Assembly: GCF_002994655.1 (NCBI RefSeq)
Contig: NZ_PPDL01000026.1
Location: 1 to 40,800 of the forward strand
From: Corynebacterium sp. 13CS0277
Lineage (GTDB): Bacteria > Actinomycetota > Actinomycetes > Mycobacteriales > Mycobacteriaceae
Direction of reading: 5' to 3'
DNA length: 40,800 nucleotides
A program made the position numbers and the translations under genes. Positions 6,837 to 17,600 of the stretch are shown here, one piece after another. A model generated the notes under the pieces. The model made no database searches, had not been told where the DNA came from, and was given only the letters and a program-made list of their open reading frames with translations. Every line of letters begins with the position of its first letter. Position 1 is the stretch's first letter.

Positions 6837-9287
6837 TCATCCGGCACCCACCTCACCACGGTAGGCCTCCGGCAGCACCTGATCGGCGGCGATCAACTGG
6901 ATGAGGGTGGCGACCACCGACCCCAACTCAGGATCGGCCACACCCGCCGCCTGATAGCGCAACCACTGGCCGGCGGCGGCGAGCACCTCCTCATCAGCGG
7001 TCGCATCCGCCAAATCCGCCCGCAGGTACCGCTCATACACCTCGTGAATGTGGGCACTACTCGTCCCCGCATCCCAACGGATCGCCTCCGCCAAGGCGGC
7101 CACCTCATCCGGGCCCACCGCCCGGCCCAGCAGCGGGTAGGCGCGCGCAAACGGCACCAACACCACCCACAGCCGCAGACACGCGGCCTCAAAGGTACTG
7201 GTGCGCGCCACCTCCGGGTGCACCGTGCGCACCACATCCGCCACCTCCCGGCCCTGCGGGCCCCGCAACACACCAATGATGTCGACGAGATCCGCATCCG
7301 GGTGAATCGCGGCCACAATCCGCCGCTGGTGCCGAATGTCCTCGATGCGGCTGGCCGCCACATCCGCCCCATGGCCGCGGCTCTTCAACAGCGCCACAAT
7401 GTCGCTCACCGAATCATTACTGTGCGCGCCGGGCGGGCGGGAGCCCGCATCAATGGCGGCGATGTCCGCCTCCGCGAGCAGCTGCAGCAGCTCCTGCAGC
7501 TGCGGGCGGGGCACCGCCCGACCGGACAGCACCTGGCCGGCGGTGTCCTCGGCGCGGGTGAGCCACTCGGCGGGGAAGTCGTAGGCGGCCCGCGCCGTCG
7601 GCGTCGTCGTCGTGCCCGCACGGCTCGCCCAGTCGGGGTGCGGCAGGCTCGTGCCGACGAGGGTGTGGCGGCGAATGAACCCAGCGCGCACCACCCGCGC
7701 CAGCGCCGCCGGCGCGGCAGAAGCGTCGTGGGACCCCAGGTGGGCGGCGAACGCCGCCGAGGTCGCCAACGCCTCCACGAGGGGAGCAGTCAGCCCCACA
7801 TCGACAGCCTCGTCGTCGATGAGCCCACTGCTGCCCGCCAGCGCCAGCAGCCGGTGCACGAGTTCCGCGCGGGCATGCCCGCGGGTATCACTGCGGGTAT
7901 CGGCGGCGTCGATGACGCGCGCCAGCCGCGCCAGGATCTCGGTGCGCTGGGCGCGCTCCAGGCCGCGGGCATCCAGGCTCGCCTCCAGCAGGCCCGAGGC
8001 GGCGCCCTCGCGACCATCCCGCGCCAGCAGTACCGGCACCGGATCGTCCAACAACTCCTCCCAGGCGCGCGCCGCGCCCCCGGTGTGGCGGCGCACCTGC
8101 GCCGCCAGCGCCGCCGTCGGCGAATGCGGCGGCCCGTCCAGCATGCGGCGCGCAAGAAGCACCGCCTCCGGGGAGAAATCCGCCTCAAAAGCGACGACCG
8201 CCAGTGCGAGCGCCTGCCCGTAGGCGGCAATGGTGCCCGCATCGGCCGGCACCGGCAACGGCACGCCGTCGACGAGCGGCCACGCCGCATCACTGACCGC
8301 CACCAGGTGGTTGACGAGGGTGCCGACCATCTGCTCGTCTGTCAGCGCCGCCTGTGTCAGCTGCGACCAGTCACCCACCGGATGCCGGTAGGTGGCGGGA
8401 TCCGCCGGGTCAATAATCGTCAGCAGCTCCGCGTGGGGCACCTCCGCCAACGCCTGCCGGTCGGCCTCCGGCACGCACACAATCCGGTACCCGGCCTGCA
8501 GCAGCCGGGCCGCGTGCATCGTCCGCGCCCGCTCAAAGGTCGACAGCCGCCACGTGGCGTACGCCATCGACGGCGTCGTCGTCGCCGACAACGCCCGCAA
8601 CCAATACCCCGCATCGAGGTTGTTGCGCACCACCAGCACCGCCAAGGTGGCGGGGTTCTCCACCGCCGCCTGCAGCGCCCACAGCGCGCCCGAACGATCG
8701 CCCAGCAGCTGCCGGACCACCAGCCACGCCACCGCGTAGCCGTCCTCGGAATCCTCCACGGGTGTCGCCGGCTGCGCCGGCTGCAAGCGCACCTGATTGA
8801 CCGCCGTCTTCCGAAACGGGGTCGCGAAACTCGCGCCCCGGTACGCGTCCGTCGGGTACGGCACCGGTGCCGGCAGGTGCGGCAACTGGTCAATGAACGC
8901 GTGGCTGAACACGTTCCCCGGCCGGCCGGTGGCATCACTGCCTGCCGGCACCGACTGCAGGTACGCCGCAGCCCCCTGGGGCCCCAACGCCGGCGGCACG
9001 TACTCGAAACGCCGGGGCAGGGAATCAATATCCTCCTGGGAGAGGAAATCATCCACCGGCTGCACCGGGTGCAGCTGCGTCGGCGCATTCGCCGCCACCC
9101 ACTGGGTGTGCGCGGCCTGCGCGTCCACCGTGGGTCCCACTCGCCAGCCGCCGGAGGACCCGGCCGCCTCACCGTGGGCGCCCGCCGCAAAGGACGCGAA
9201 CGTCACCTGCGCGAAGCGGCCCGCATCCACCGCGGCGTGCCGGGCCACACCCCGCACCGGCGAGGAGGACACTTCATTCCGACTCAA
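6837..9287 (-). CDS. GTPase-associated protein 1 (GAP1)-like protein
   Basis: This 816-aa protein has two N-terminal features that recall the GAP1 N-terminal domain: a short strand region (FAQVTFASF, then GGWRVGP, residues 25-52) and RPGNVFSHAFI (122-132), the counterpart of the GNYFAHA-type motif. The rest is alpha-helical, Ala- and Arg-rich, consistent with the middle and C-terminal helical domains of that family. Members occur beside TRAFAC GTPases in many actinobacteria, and a GTPase gene lies two genes downstream here. The TTG start (9285-9287) overlaps the TGA stop of the preceding gene and has GAGG 4 bases upstream. A slightly later start is possible. It is soluble, with no signal peptide. 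The family call is from motif memory, and the biochemical role is unknown. Confidence 0.65.
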   Translation of the reverse strand: MSRNEVSSSPVRGVARHAAVDAGRFAQVTFASFAAGAHGEAAGSSGGWRVGPTVDAQAAHTQWVAANAPTQLHPVQPVDDFLSQEDIDSLPRRFEYVPPALGPQGAAAYLQSVPAGSDATGRPGNVFSHAFIDQLPHLPAPVPYPTDAYRGASFATPFRKTAVNQVRLQPAQPATPVEDSEDGYAVAWLVVRQLLGDRSGALWALQAAVENPATLAVLVVRNNLDAGYWLRALSATTTPSMAYATWRLSTFERARTMHAARLLQAGYRIVCVPEADRQALAEVPHAELLTIIDPADPATYRHPVGDWSQLTQAALTDEQMVGTLVNHLVAVSDAAWPLVDGVPLPVPADAGTIAAYGQALALAVVAFEADFSPEAVLLARRMLDGPPHSPTAALAAQVRRHTGGAARAWEELLDDPVPVLLARDGREGAASGLLEASLDARGLERAQRTEILARLARVIDAADTRSDTRGHARAELVHRLLALAGSSGLIDDEAVDVGLTAPLVEALATSAAFAAHLGSHDASAAPAALARVVRAGFIRRHTLVGTSLPHPDWASRAGTTTTPTARAAYDFPAEWLTRAEDTAGQVLSGRAVPRPQLQELLQLLAEADIAAIDAGSRPPGAHSNDSVSDIVALLKSRGHGADVAASRIEDIRHQRRIVAAIHPDADLVDIIGVLRGPQGREVADVVRTVHPEVARTSTFEAACLRLWVVLVPFARAYPLLGRAVGPDEVAALAEAIRWDAGTSSAHIHEVYERYLRADLADATADEEVLAAAGQWLRYQAAGVADPELGSVVATLIQLIAADQVLPEAYRGEVGAG

Positions 9288-11899
9288 CTGTCCTCACCTG
9301 CCTGGGCGTGCGCACTCGCAGCAATAATGTCCCGCAGCCGCCGCAGGTGCAGGTACGCCACCGGCGGATCCTCCAAGGCAATCGCCCGCCCGGAGGCGTC
9401 CTCCAAATCCAGGGGGAACAGGCGCAGAAACGCGTTCGGCCCCGCCTTCGTCAGCATCCGCGGATCAATCTCCCAATAGGTGGTCGGCTGATCCGGCCCC
9501 AACTGGTCCACAATGAGACCCGGCAGGAACTCCGAATGGGGCGCCCCGTGGGTAATCTGCCGCACGTTGACCTCCAGCCCGTCGCCCGCCTCCAAGGGCA
9601 GGCGGCCGCGCTGGATGCGCAGCGTGAAGCGCCGCTCCGTGTGCTCCGGGCGCAGCGCAGCAATCGCCACACACACCGCCCCACCGCGGCCAAAGATCGA
9701 ATACTTCATCCGCGTCACACCGTGGTAGTCGAGCAACGCCGGCTCGCCCAAGATCTTTTCGTTGTTGTAGTACTTCGAGGGCAACAGCTTGATCTTGCCG
9801 CGGTCGTTGAGCTTCAGCCGCATCCCACCGCGCGCATCGTAGGTTTCCCGATCGATCGTCGTCAGGTGCTCCTCCGAGGTGCTGCCCGTGTACGGGTCCT
9901 GGGAGACGAAATACGCCGCCACCTCCAGCGCATTGCGCGGCCACCCGAAGGTCGCCACCTGGTGGGTGACGCGCTCAAACAGGGCGGCATTGGTCACCTC
10001 GCCGACACGCACCGAGGAGTAACTCCGACCCACCTGGCACTTCTCGCCCACCACCGTCACAGGGGTGAGGAAGATAGAGTACCAGTCCTCCGGCCAGCTC
10101 ACCCGGCAGGAGTTCTCACCCCGGGTGAGGTCGTTGACCCAGTTTTCCTGCGGCAGCCCAAAGTCCTCCAGGAAACGCACATCGACCGTGCGTCCCGTGA
10201 CCCCATCGTCGGGGGCGACGTTCGTGCGGTAGATCCGCACCTCCCCGGAGGAAGGATTGTCCCAGCTCACGTCGAAGAGTGTCTCGTCGCCCAGGGCGGT
10301 GGTGTCGACCGCAATGTCGACGGCGTGCACCTCGGCGGGCACGGCAATCATGTCGACGTCACTCATGAGCGAGTAGCGGTCGAAGCCCCGCAGGTTGACG
10401 ATGCGGCGGGCAACGAACTTCCAGTTCACGCCCCGCTGCGGCGGGGAGAAAATGAAGCCCTGCTGGTTGGCCTCGTTGAGGCTGATCTCGTTGCGGGGGC
10501 TGTGCACCCGCCGGTCGCGTTCCTTCGCGGCGAACACCGCCACCCGGGTGGTGCCCTCCAGGGGCGACCACTGGCCCTTAATTTCGCGGCCCGCGACGGT
10601 GAGCGTCATGTCCTCCACGGGGCGGATGATCCACGCCTCCCCGACAAAGCGGGGCGGGGTGGTGCGCGCCTGCGCCTCCGTCGCGCCCTCATGGGCCCAC
10701 ACCTGGTAGAACCGCAGCGCGGTGGTGAACTCGTCCTCGTCCACCCAGTGGGTGCCCACCGTGGTGGCGCGGTGCTCCCCGGAGTCGGGGTCCCGGTCGA
10801 ATTCCTCTTCCTCGCTGACCACCCGGTACAGGCGTACCACGCCGGCGGCCGGCTCAGGTGCTTCCCACCGCACCAGCACGCTGCCATCCGACTGGACGAC
10901 AGCCTCCACCACGGCGTCCGCCAGCGGCTTCGGCGCGGAATCCCCAAACATCACCAGGCGGGCAAAATCGGTCTCCACATAGTCGCGCAGGTCGGCGGCG
11001 ACGGTGCGCACCACATCGGTGTCTTCCTCCGCCGGCGCCGCGGAGGCCACCAGGTCGTGGTCGACGATGACGTCGTCCATGGGCCGCGCCAGCCCCGCCA
11101 CGGCCGGGTCTTCCGCCGCCGGCAGCACCACAGCACCAGCGCCCTCAGCGCTGGGCGTGGGCAGCGCCTCCGGGGGCGCGACCGGCATCGCCGGTGCCGC
11201 CGGTGCCGCGGGCTGAGTGGGCTGCGCCGGCATCGCCGGGGCCGCCGGTTGCGCGGGCTGCGGCGCGGCCACCTGGGCCGCCTCCGGCAGGGGGTGGGTG
11301 GCCGGATCGGCGGGCAGCACCGGCTGCGGGGCCGGGGTGGCCCGCAGCGTGGCGCGCGGAATCGGGCCCGCGGTACCCACCTGGGGGTTGCCCGCCGGCC
11401 ACATGCTGCCGTCATCCAACCCCTGGGTCAGCGGGGTGGGCTCCACGGCACGGCGCTTGTCCGACAGGCCCAGAATGTCGTCCACCATGGTGTCCGCGCC
11501 CCGGCGGGGCGGCTGCGGCTGCGGCTGTGCCGGGGGCTGCGGCGCGGCGGGCTGGTGGTTGGGTGCTTGGGGGTGCGGTATCTGCTGGGCAGGGGGCTGC
11601 TGCCCCTGCGGGGTGGGCCACACCCCGCCCGGCAGGTTCGGGGTGAACATCGCCGGCTCCAGCGGCTGGCGGGTCGCCTCCTCAAAACCCGTGGCCACCA
11701 TGAGGCGAATGCGCTGCAGGGGGCCGCCCCACACCTTGAGTGCCTGCGGGGCCGCCGGATTGTTCAACGCCTGGGCGTCCTGGGCGGCGAGCTTCAACGC
11801 ATCGTCGCCGGGCAGCTGGGCGGGGGTGAAGCCGTGGGCTTCGGCCTGCGCACGCCACCGGTGGTAGGCCTCCAGGACGCGCTCCGGGAAGGTGGGCAT
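9284..11899 (-). CDS. Multi-domain beta-sandwich (Fn3-like) protein
   Basis: This 871-aa protein has three parts. A short helical N-terminus (1-80) begins MPTFPERVLEAYHRW. A long Pro/Gln/Ala-rich disordered linker covers about 85-270. From about 290 onward come roughly four immunoglobulin- or fibronectin-III-like units, recognisable by the repeated pattern of Trp strand and YR strand (VRWEAPE with VRLYRV, GQWSPLEGTT, VSWDNPSSGEVRIYR, VSWPEDWYSIFLTPV). No signal peptide or TM segment is present, so these domains are probably cytosolic. The gene starts 2 bases after the 915-aa gene and overlaps the GAP1-like gene by 4 bases, so it is a tightly coupled part of the block. It could be a scaffold. 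I know no characterised homologue. Confidence 0.75.
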   Translation of the reverse strand: MPTFPERVLEAYHRWRAQAEAHGFTPAQLPGDDALKLAAQDAQALNNPAAPQALKVWGGPLQRIRLMVATGFEEATRQPLEPAMFTPNLPGGVWPTPQGQQPPAQQIPHPQAPNHQPAAPQPPAQPQPQPPRRGADTMVDDILGLSDKRRAVEPTPLTQGLDDGSMWPAGNPQVGTAGPIPRATLRATPAPQPVLPADPATHPLPEAAQVAAPQPAQPAAPAMPAQPTQPAAPAAPAMPVAPPEALPTPSAEGAGAVVLPAAEDPAVAGLARPMDDVIVDHDLVASAAPAEEDTDVVRTVAADLRDYVETDFARLVMFGDSAPKPLADAVVEAVVQSDGSVLVRWEAPEPAAGVVRLYRVVSEEEEFDRDPDSGEHRATTVGTHWVDEDEFTTALRFYQVWAHEGATEAQARTTPPRFVGEAWIIRPVEDMTLTVAGREIKGQWSPLEGTTRVAVFAAKERDRRVHSPRNEISLNEANQQGFIFSPPQRGVNWKFVARRIVNLRGFDRYSLMSDVDMIAVPAEVHAVDIAVDTTALGDETLFDVSWDNPSSGEVRIYRTNVAPDDGVTGRTVDVRFLEDFGLPQENWVNDLTRGENSCRVSWPEDWYSIFLTPVTVVGEKCQVGRSYSSVRVGEVTNAALFERVTHQVATFGWPRNALEVAAYFVSQDPYTGSTSEEHLTTIDRETYDARGGMRLKLNDRGKIKLLPSKYYNNEKILGEPALLDYHGVTRMKYSIFGRGGAVCVAIAALRPEHTERRFTLRIQRGRLPLEAGDGLEVNVRQITHGAPHSEFLPGLIVDQLGPDQPTTYWEIDPRMLTKAGPNAFLRLFPLDLEDASGRAIALEDPPVAYLHLRRLRDIIAASAHAQAGEDS

Positions 11900-11901
11900 T
11901 T

Positions 11902-14649
11902 CTAGAGGTCTCCTTGGGTGAAGAAGTCAGGGCTGGCAAAAGGATTATCCGCCGCGTCCACCGTCGGCGCATCCGGGGTGGCACGGTAGTCGAGCTGCAC
12001 GTCGGCGGCGACCGCCGGGCGGGACAGCTGCACCAGCACCTCCCCGCCACCAATGGCGTCCTGGGTGGAGGAGCCCTTGGCGTAGTAGGCCTGGTCGATG
12101 GTGCCGATGCGGCTCATCGTCTGCCCGTGCTCGGTGAGGAACTGGCCGTTGAAGGTGCCGGCGAATTCGAGGTCTTTCAGCGGCCGCAGCGGTGCGGTGT
12201 GCGCCCCGGCCGCCCGGGAGGCGACCCGCGCGATCGAGATGTCCGCAATGTCGGAGGCGCTGGCGGCGTGCGCCAGCTGGGAGACAATGCCCAGCCAGTG
12301 GCCGCCGGTGCGGTCCGCGTGGTTGAAGTCGGGGCTGGCGGCAATGTCGGCGATGCGGTCCAGGGCGCTGCCGGTGTGGTCGCCGGGCTGGCCGAGCACG
12401 TGCGCCACGTCGACGGTGATGTTCTGCTCCTGCCGCAGCGTCGCCGCCGCCCGCGCCAGCGCCTCCCCGGCGAGCGGACCCATCCAGCCTTCCTCGTACA
12501 CGCCCATGCGGTGGCGTTCCACGGTGGTGCGGATGGTGTCTTCCTCCGGGGTTGCTTCCGCGAGCACCACGTGCCGCGGCATCGCGTTCGTCGGGGTGAC
12601 GGCCCGCTGCTCGTTCTTCGTGACCTGCCCGAAGGGGTACTCCAGGATCGCGCCCAACATGTGGCTGACGGACACGAACTGCCCGTAGGCGACCTCAATG
12701 CGGTCGAGGGCGACCGTGCAGGCGGCGGCGTTTTCCCGCGCGGTGTTCATATCGCTGCGCACGGTGCGCCGCCGGTTGGCGTCCTTGATGTCGTCGCGGG
12801 TTTCCAACGCCACCTGCGTCATCCACACGAGAAGCCAGAAGGCGAACCAGCTGCCGAAGTAGCTGGCTTTCCCACTCGCCGGCAGGTCGTTGAGGGTGCG
12901 CACCCACACCCATTCCGGCAGCCCGGACGCCGCCGAGGTGTGGATGTTGCCCACACCCCACAACAGCAGGAACAGCAGCAGGGAGCTCACCGCCACCCAG
13001 CCGAAGAAACGCAGCCACTTCGTGGGCGAGTCGTCCGGGGTGCTGGCGGGCTGCTCCTCCCGGCTGAGGCGGTCAATGTCCGCCTCGTAGCGGGCGCGCT
13101 CCGCGGTGATGTCGCGGCGCATCTGCTCCAATCCGAGACCAATGCGGGCGGCGAAGCTGTGGGAGTGCTTTTCCCGCCACTGGCGAAAATCGCCAATGGT
13201 GCGGCCAATGGCCCGGTGCTGGGAGCCGGTGAGCTGCGCGAGCTGCCGCTCGTAGGCGGCCGCACCCACCACGTCGTAGCCGGCAATCGGCTCCCCCATG
13301 AGGTTTTTCAGCTGGGGTGGCAGCAGGCGGCCGAACCGGGTCGACGGCCCCGGGATGACGTACTCGGCGGCGGGGGCGACGTGAATGTTGCTCGTCCCCG
13401 GCTCCTGGCAGGCCTCCGGGTAGCGGGGGCCCGCCACCTGCCCGAAGGCGCGGGGGCTGGCGTCCATCATCGTCAACGCCATGTTCGAGTACGAGCGCCA
13501 GAGCGGCTCCAGTTCGGCGGCAATCTCCTCCCGGGTCGGGGCCTGGGTGGCGGCCGTCGCCACCGCATCCGCCTCATCGACCTGGGCGCCGACGAGGCTC
13601 ACACGGCCGACCTGCACCCGGGATCCCGTGACCCCGTACAGGTGCTTCTGCACCGCATAGTCCCGGGCGGTGGCCACGTCGTAGCGCAGCCGCCGCAGGA
13701 AACGGGCGGGCGCGGTGACGAGGTTGCGGCCGTAGGCGCGGCCGAAATCCGCCAACGCGTGCCCCGCCGTGGTGTGCACCAGCGACTGGGTGATCGCCTG
13801 GTAGCGGGCGCCGGTGAGGACCTCCCGGTACTCCCCCACCAGCTGCTGCGCGCAGGCATCCGCGAACGCGTACGCGTCGACCGGGTAGTGGGCGTACACC
13901 GCCTGCCCCGGCCGGCTCAGCTTCGCCTGCGGGTTCACCGTCGTGTCGAACACGCCCAATTTGATCAGTGTTTGCACCCGCTGGCCGTCGATCCGGCGGT
14001 AGTAGGTGCGCACCAGGCGAAACGTGTCGCCCTGGCCGGTGTCCATGTGGTGGGCGGGCACATCCCCGGAGCCGGTCCACGCCCCACAGATCGAGGCAAT
14101 ACTCGCCGCGTAGTGCAGCGCCAGCTGCTGCGGGGGGCACGCCCCATCCAGGGTGGCGGCCGGCTGGTCAGGGCCGGCGGAATCCTCCGGCGCAAGCAGG
14201 AGATTGACGTACCCCCGCAGCGTCGGCAGCGGGTGCGTGACCTGCGCGTGCGCGGGCGCCAGCATGAGGTTCGTGCGGTGCAGGCGGCTGCTGTAGCCCA
14301 CCGAGTCCAACGCTAAGGTGACCGGCGCGATATTGTCCGGCCCGAGCCGGCCCGCCTCCTCGGCAATGTTGTTGACGAGGATGAAGCTGGCGGTGCCGCG
14401 GCCGGGGTTGGTGGCCTCAATATCGACGAGTGCCTTCGTCAGGGACACGGATTCGATGATGGTGCGGGTGCCGAAGCCGGGGCGGGCGACCCGGACGAGG
14501 CTGTCGGCGTGGTGGAAGGAATCGGCGTCGATCCAGATGAGGTTGCGCACGATTCCGAGCGCGGCGAAGTCCTCCAGGACCTGCCGCACGCCGGCCGCGG
14601 TGTGACCACGGCCGACGACAATCGTCACCGGTGACGCCTGGGGTTCCAT
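11902..14649 (-). CDS. Two-TM protein with N-terminal Rossmann-like region and NPFA...GDL tail
   Basis: I do not recognise the family. The 915-aa protein begins with a strand-loop-helix pattern (VTIVVGRGHTAAGVRQVLEDF) that looks like a nucleotide-binding or Rossmann-type fold. A long mixed region follows, with helical segments at about 470-545, and then two transmembrane segments at about 547-567 and 594-614 with a short loop between them. The remaining 300 residues are soluble and end in NPFASPDFFTQGDL. This tail resembles the DPFG...DFGDL tail of the tubulin-like protein encoded immediately upstream. The ATG at 14647-14649 abuts the TAA of that gene, and the ribosome site GGAG lies within its last codons, implying coupled translation. 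Both termini should face the cytoplasm, which would make it a membrane partner for the tubulin-like polymer (inference). Confidence 0.75.
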   Translation of the reverse strand: MEPQASPVTIVVGRGHTAAGVRQVLEDFAALGIVRNLIWIDADSFHHADSLVRVARPGFGTRTIIESVSLTKALVDIEATNPGRGTASFILVNNIAEEAGRLGPDNIAPVTLALDSVGYSSRLHRTNLMLAPAHAQVTHPLPTLRGYVNLLLAPEDSAGPDQPAATLDGACPPQQLALHYAASIASICGAWTGSGDVPAHHMDTGQGDTFRLVRTYYRRIDGQRVQTLIKLGVFDTTVNPQAKLSRPGQAVYAHYPVDAYAFADACAQQLVGEYREVLTGARYQAITQSLVHTTAGHALADFGRAYGRNLVTAPARFLRRLRYDVATARDYAVQKHLYGVTGSRVQVGRVSLVGAQVDEADAVATAATQAPTREEIAAELEPLWRSYSNMALTMMDASPRAFGQVAGPRYPEACQEPGTSNIHVAPAAEYVIPGPSTRFGRLLPPQLKNLMGEPIAGYDVVGAAAYERQLAQLTGSQHRAIGRTIGDFRQWREKHSHSFAARIGLGLEQMRRDITAERARYEADIDRLSREEQPASTPDDSPTKWLRFFGWVAVSSLLLFLLLWGVGNIHTSAASGLPEWVWVRTLNDLPASGKASYFGSWFAFWLLVWMTQVALETRDDIKDANRRRTVRSDMNTARENAAACTVALDRIEVAYGQFVSVSHMLGAILEYPFGQVTKNEQRAVTPTNAMPRHVVLAEATPEEDTIRTTVERHRMGVYEEGWMGPLAGEALARAAATLRQEQNITVDVAHVLGQPGDHTGSALDRIADIAASPDFNHADRTGGHWLGIVSQLAHAASASDIADISIARVASRAAGAHTAPLRPLKDLEFAGTFNGQFLTEHGQTMSRIGTIDQAYYAKGSSTQDAIGGGEVLVQLSRPAVAADVQLDYRATPDAPTVDAADNPFASPDFFTQGDL

Positions 14650-17600
14650 TTAGAGGTCTCCGAAGTCTTCCATGAGGTCGGCTTCGAAATCATCGTCGCC
14701 GAAGGGGTCGCGGGCGGGCACGTCCGGGCTGCTGCCGGGAGGGCCCGCAATGTAGGCGGCCTTGACCAGGGCGGCGAGCTTCTCCGTCACGTCGACAATG
14801 TCGGCCGCCAGGTCGTGAATGACCGGGGTCTTCGCCGCAATCCGGCGGTCGGTGATGTCGCCGTAGGCGCGCGCCGAAGGGGTGGCCACCTGGCCGGCCG
14901 TCGCAATGCCCGTCGGCAGGAAGGACTGCGCCATCTGGTAGTGGCGGCCCAGCCACGCCAGCGCCGCATCGCGTCGCTGCTCCGGGGTGGCGTCCATGCC
15001 GGTGCCCGGCACCTGGCCGGTCTCCCCGGCCTCCCGGACGCCGGTGTGGATCCAGGCGCGCAGCAGCGCCTGCCCGTTCAAGGTGCGCCCATCCCGGGAG
15101 GGGCTGGCGGCCGTGTCGTAGAGGTGCCGCATGAGCACGTAGGGCTTCACGCTGTGCATGACAGGGTGCTGGCCGGCACGCGCCCACCCCATGGAGGCCG
15201 ACTCCAGCAGGCTCGGCAGCCAGTCCAGCTGGTGCCGCAGGTGGCTGACGGGGGTGAGCATCGGCGCATCGAAGTTCACCCACTGGTTATCCAGCGGATC
15301 CCACACCTGCACCGCCGCATCATCCGCCACATCGAGGGTGTCGGGGTAGACGATCTGGCCAATCATGCGGCCGATGTACCAGCCGGCGATGAGCGCGAAA
15401 CGCTCATCGTTGCTCATCGGCAGCGCCGCCGGCAGCGGCCGGGTGCGCCGCAGCGCCCAGAAGGAGCCGCGCTGCATCGTCATCTTCTGCCACTGCTCCG
15501 CAATGGGCGGCAGCAGGGACTCGAAGACGATGGGCGCGTAGTTCGGGTAGGAGCCGAAGATGTCGATGGCGCGCTCTTCGCCCTGGTTCGTCATCGCCGT
15601 GCCCAGGGGGCGGGTGCGGTCGGCAGGGGTGTGGTTGGGGAAGTCCAGCACGGTCTTCTCCAGGGCCTGCGCCAACTCATCGCCGCCGAAGGGGATCGAG
15701 GAGAACGTGAACCGGTACTCCACCTCACGCCCGTAGAGGGCACGCACCAGGTCGGCGTTGACCTGCGCCAGCGGCAGCGCGTAGCTCATCGCCTCCCGGA
15801 ACTTCGTCAGCACCTGGGTGCGGCGGCCGTTGCGCTCCGACTCGGTGAGCCCCGGGGTGAGGATGTACTCCCGCAGGGAGGTGGAGATGAACGTGTTGAA
15901 GCTGTAGCCGGGCCGGCGGATGTACTGCCGCGCCCGGTCGAGCACCTTGCCGGCCTGAATGTTGAACTCGAAGCGGGCCGCCACCGGGGTACGCGGCGCG
16001 GCCGCGGCGGCGCTGCCCCTCTCGGGGCGGAGCACCAGGTCCTTCGGAATCCACTCGCCCTTGAGCACCAGCAGGTCCTCGGGGGCCTGCTCCGCGCCGG
16101 ACAGGGCCTGCCACGTGCCAGAGATAACGGAGCTCGCCGCCACCCCCAGGGAGGACACGTAGTCAGGCACCCGGGCCTGCTCGTCGAAGCTGCGGGAGGA
16201 TTCGATGATGTCGTGGGAGAACTGCGCGGGGAAGGAATCGACCTCGGTGAGGAAGACTTCGTTGGCGGCGTGGCGGAAACGATCCGGCACGGTCGTCTGC
16301 GTCTCGTCCGGCCACAGGTTCGGCACGTTCGTCTTCAGCTGCGACACACCCAAGTTCGGGTCGATGCGCACCTGCATGGAGGCCTCCAGGTCGCGGTGCC
16401 CGGTGAGCATCGTCTCCTGCAGCGGGTTGAGGAAGTCCTGCACGAACCCCTTGAGAACCGGCGCCAGGGTCGTGGCGATGACCTTCGCGGCGGCGAAACG
16501 CAGTTCCTTCGTCACGCCCTGCACGATGCGCTCGACGTAGTCGTTCGGGTTCGCGATCGACTGCTTGCGGCTCGTCAGGGCCTCCCGCACTTCGCTCGGC
16601 AGGGTGAGCGTCGGCTGGTACGCCGCCACCTGCTCCGTGCGGGTGATGATGCCGGATTCGAGCTGTTCCCGAATGGCGCGCACCACCCGGTAACCGTAGG
16701 GCACACCGAACTTCGCGACTTCGGCCCGGATGATGTCGAGCAGGCCTTCCTGCACGCCCTCTGCCTCGGCCCACTCGTACACGCCGTTGTACAGCAGGGA
16801 ATCCTCATCCATGTCGAGCTCCGCGAGGACGCTCGCCAGGGCGGCGTCGACGGCCGGCACCCAGTCGGTGGATTTCGCGCCCGGGTCCTTCGGGATGCGG
16901 GTGCGCACCTTGTCGGCCATGACGTTGACCCACGCCTGGATGGGGCCGCTGAAGCGCTCCATGATCCAGTTACCGGGGTGCTGTTCCACGGGCAGCAGGG
17001 CGTTGAGCGCGCCCGCGTAGCCGCGGTAGTTGTTCGTCAGCTTCTCCGTGAGCTGCGCGTCCGCACTCGCCGGGTTAGACACGTCCACGTGCCCCTTGAG
17101 CAGCCGGCCCACCGCGCTGTGCGCGAGCCGCTGCGCGGCGTACTCGGCGTAGCGGTCGCGGCCCATCCCCAACTGGGCGTAGCCGTAGGAGCCCCACGGG
17201 ATGGCCTTCTCCTCCCCGATGCCCCAGCCGTACACGCTGGTGTCCATGGGGTAGCCGCCCCGGTTCGTCAGGGTGTAGGCCTTAAAGTCCTGCATCGCAT
17301 GCCGGTCCGCCATGAGCGCCGCGAGACCGCGGCCCAGCGCCCGGTACACGGTAGTGGGGTGCCCGTCGCCCAGCAGAGCGCCGTCGGTGCCGCTGCGGAC
17401 ACCGACGGGGAAAATCCGGCCAATCGGCGGCTGCGCCGTGTTCCCCGTGAGCCGAATCCCCAGGTCCTCGAAGAGGCGCACGTCGGCCTCGGCGGCGGCA
17501 CCCGATTGGGCGGCCACCAGTTCGGCGAACATGGCCAACGCGTTCGGGTTCGTCCCCATGACACTGTCGGCGTCAAGCTTGTGGAAAATATCCGGGGTCA

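Noticed and set aside
7044..11905. Two plus-strand open frames of over 800 codons opposite the GAP1-like and Fn3-like genes
   Set aside because: They have Arg/His-rich composition, no ribosome sites, and exact overlap with genes that have motifs and coupled starts on the other strand.
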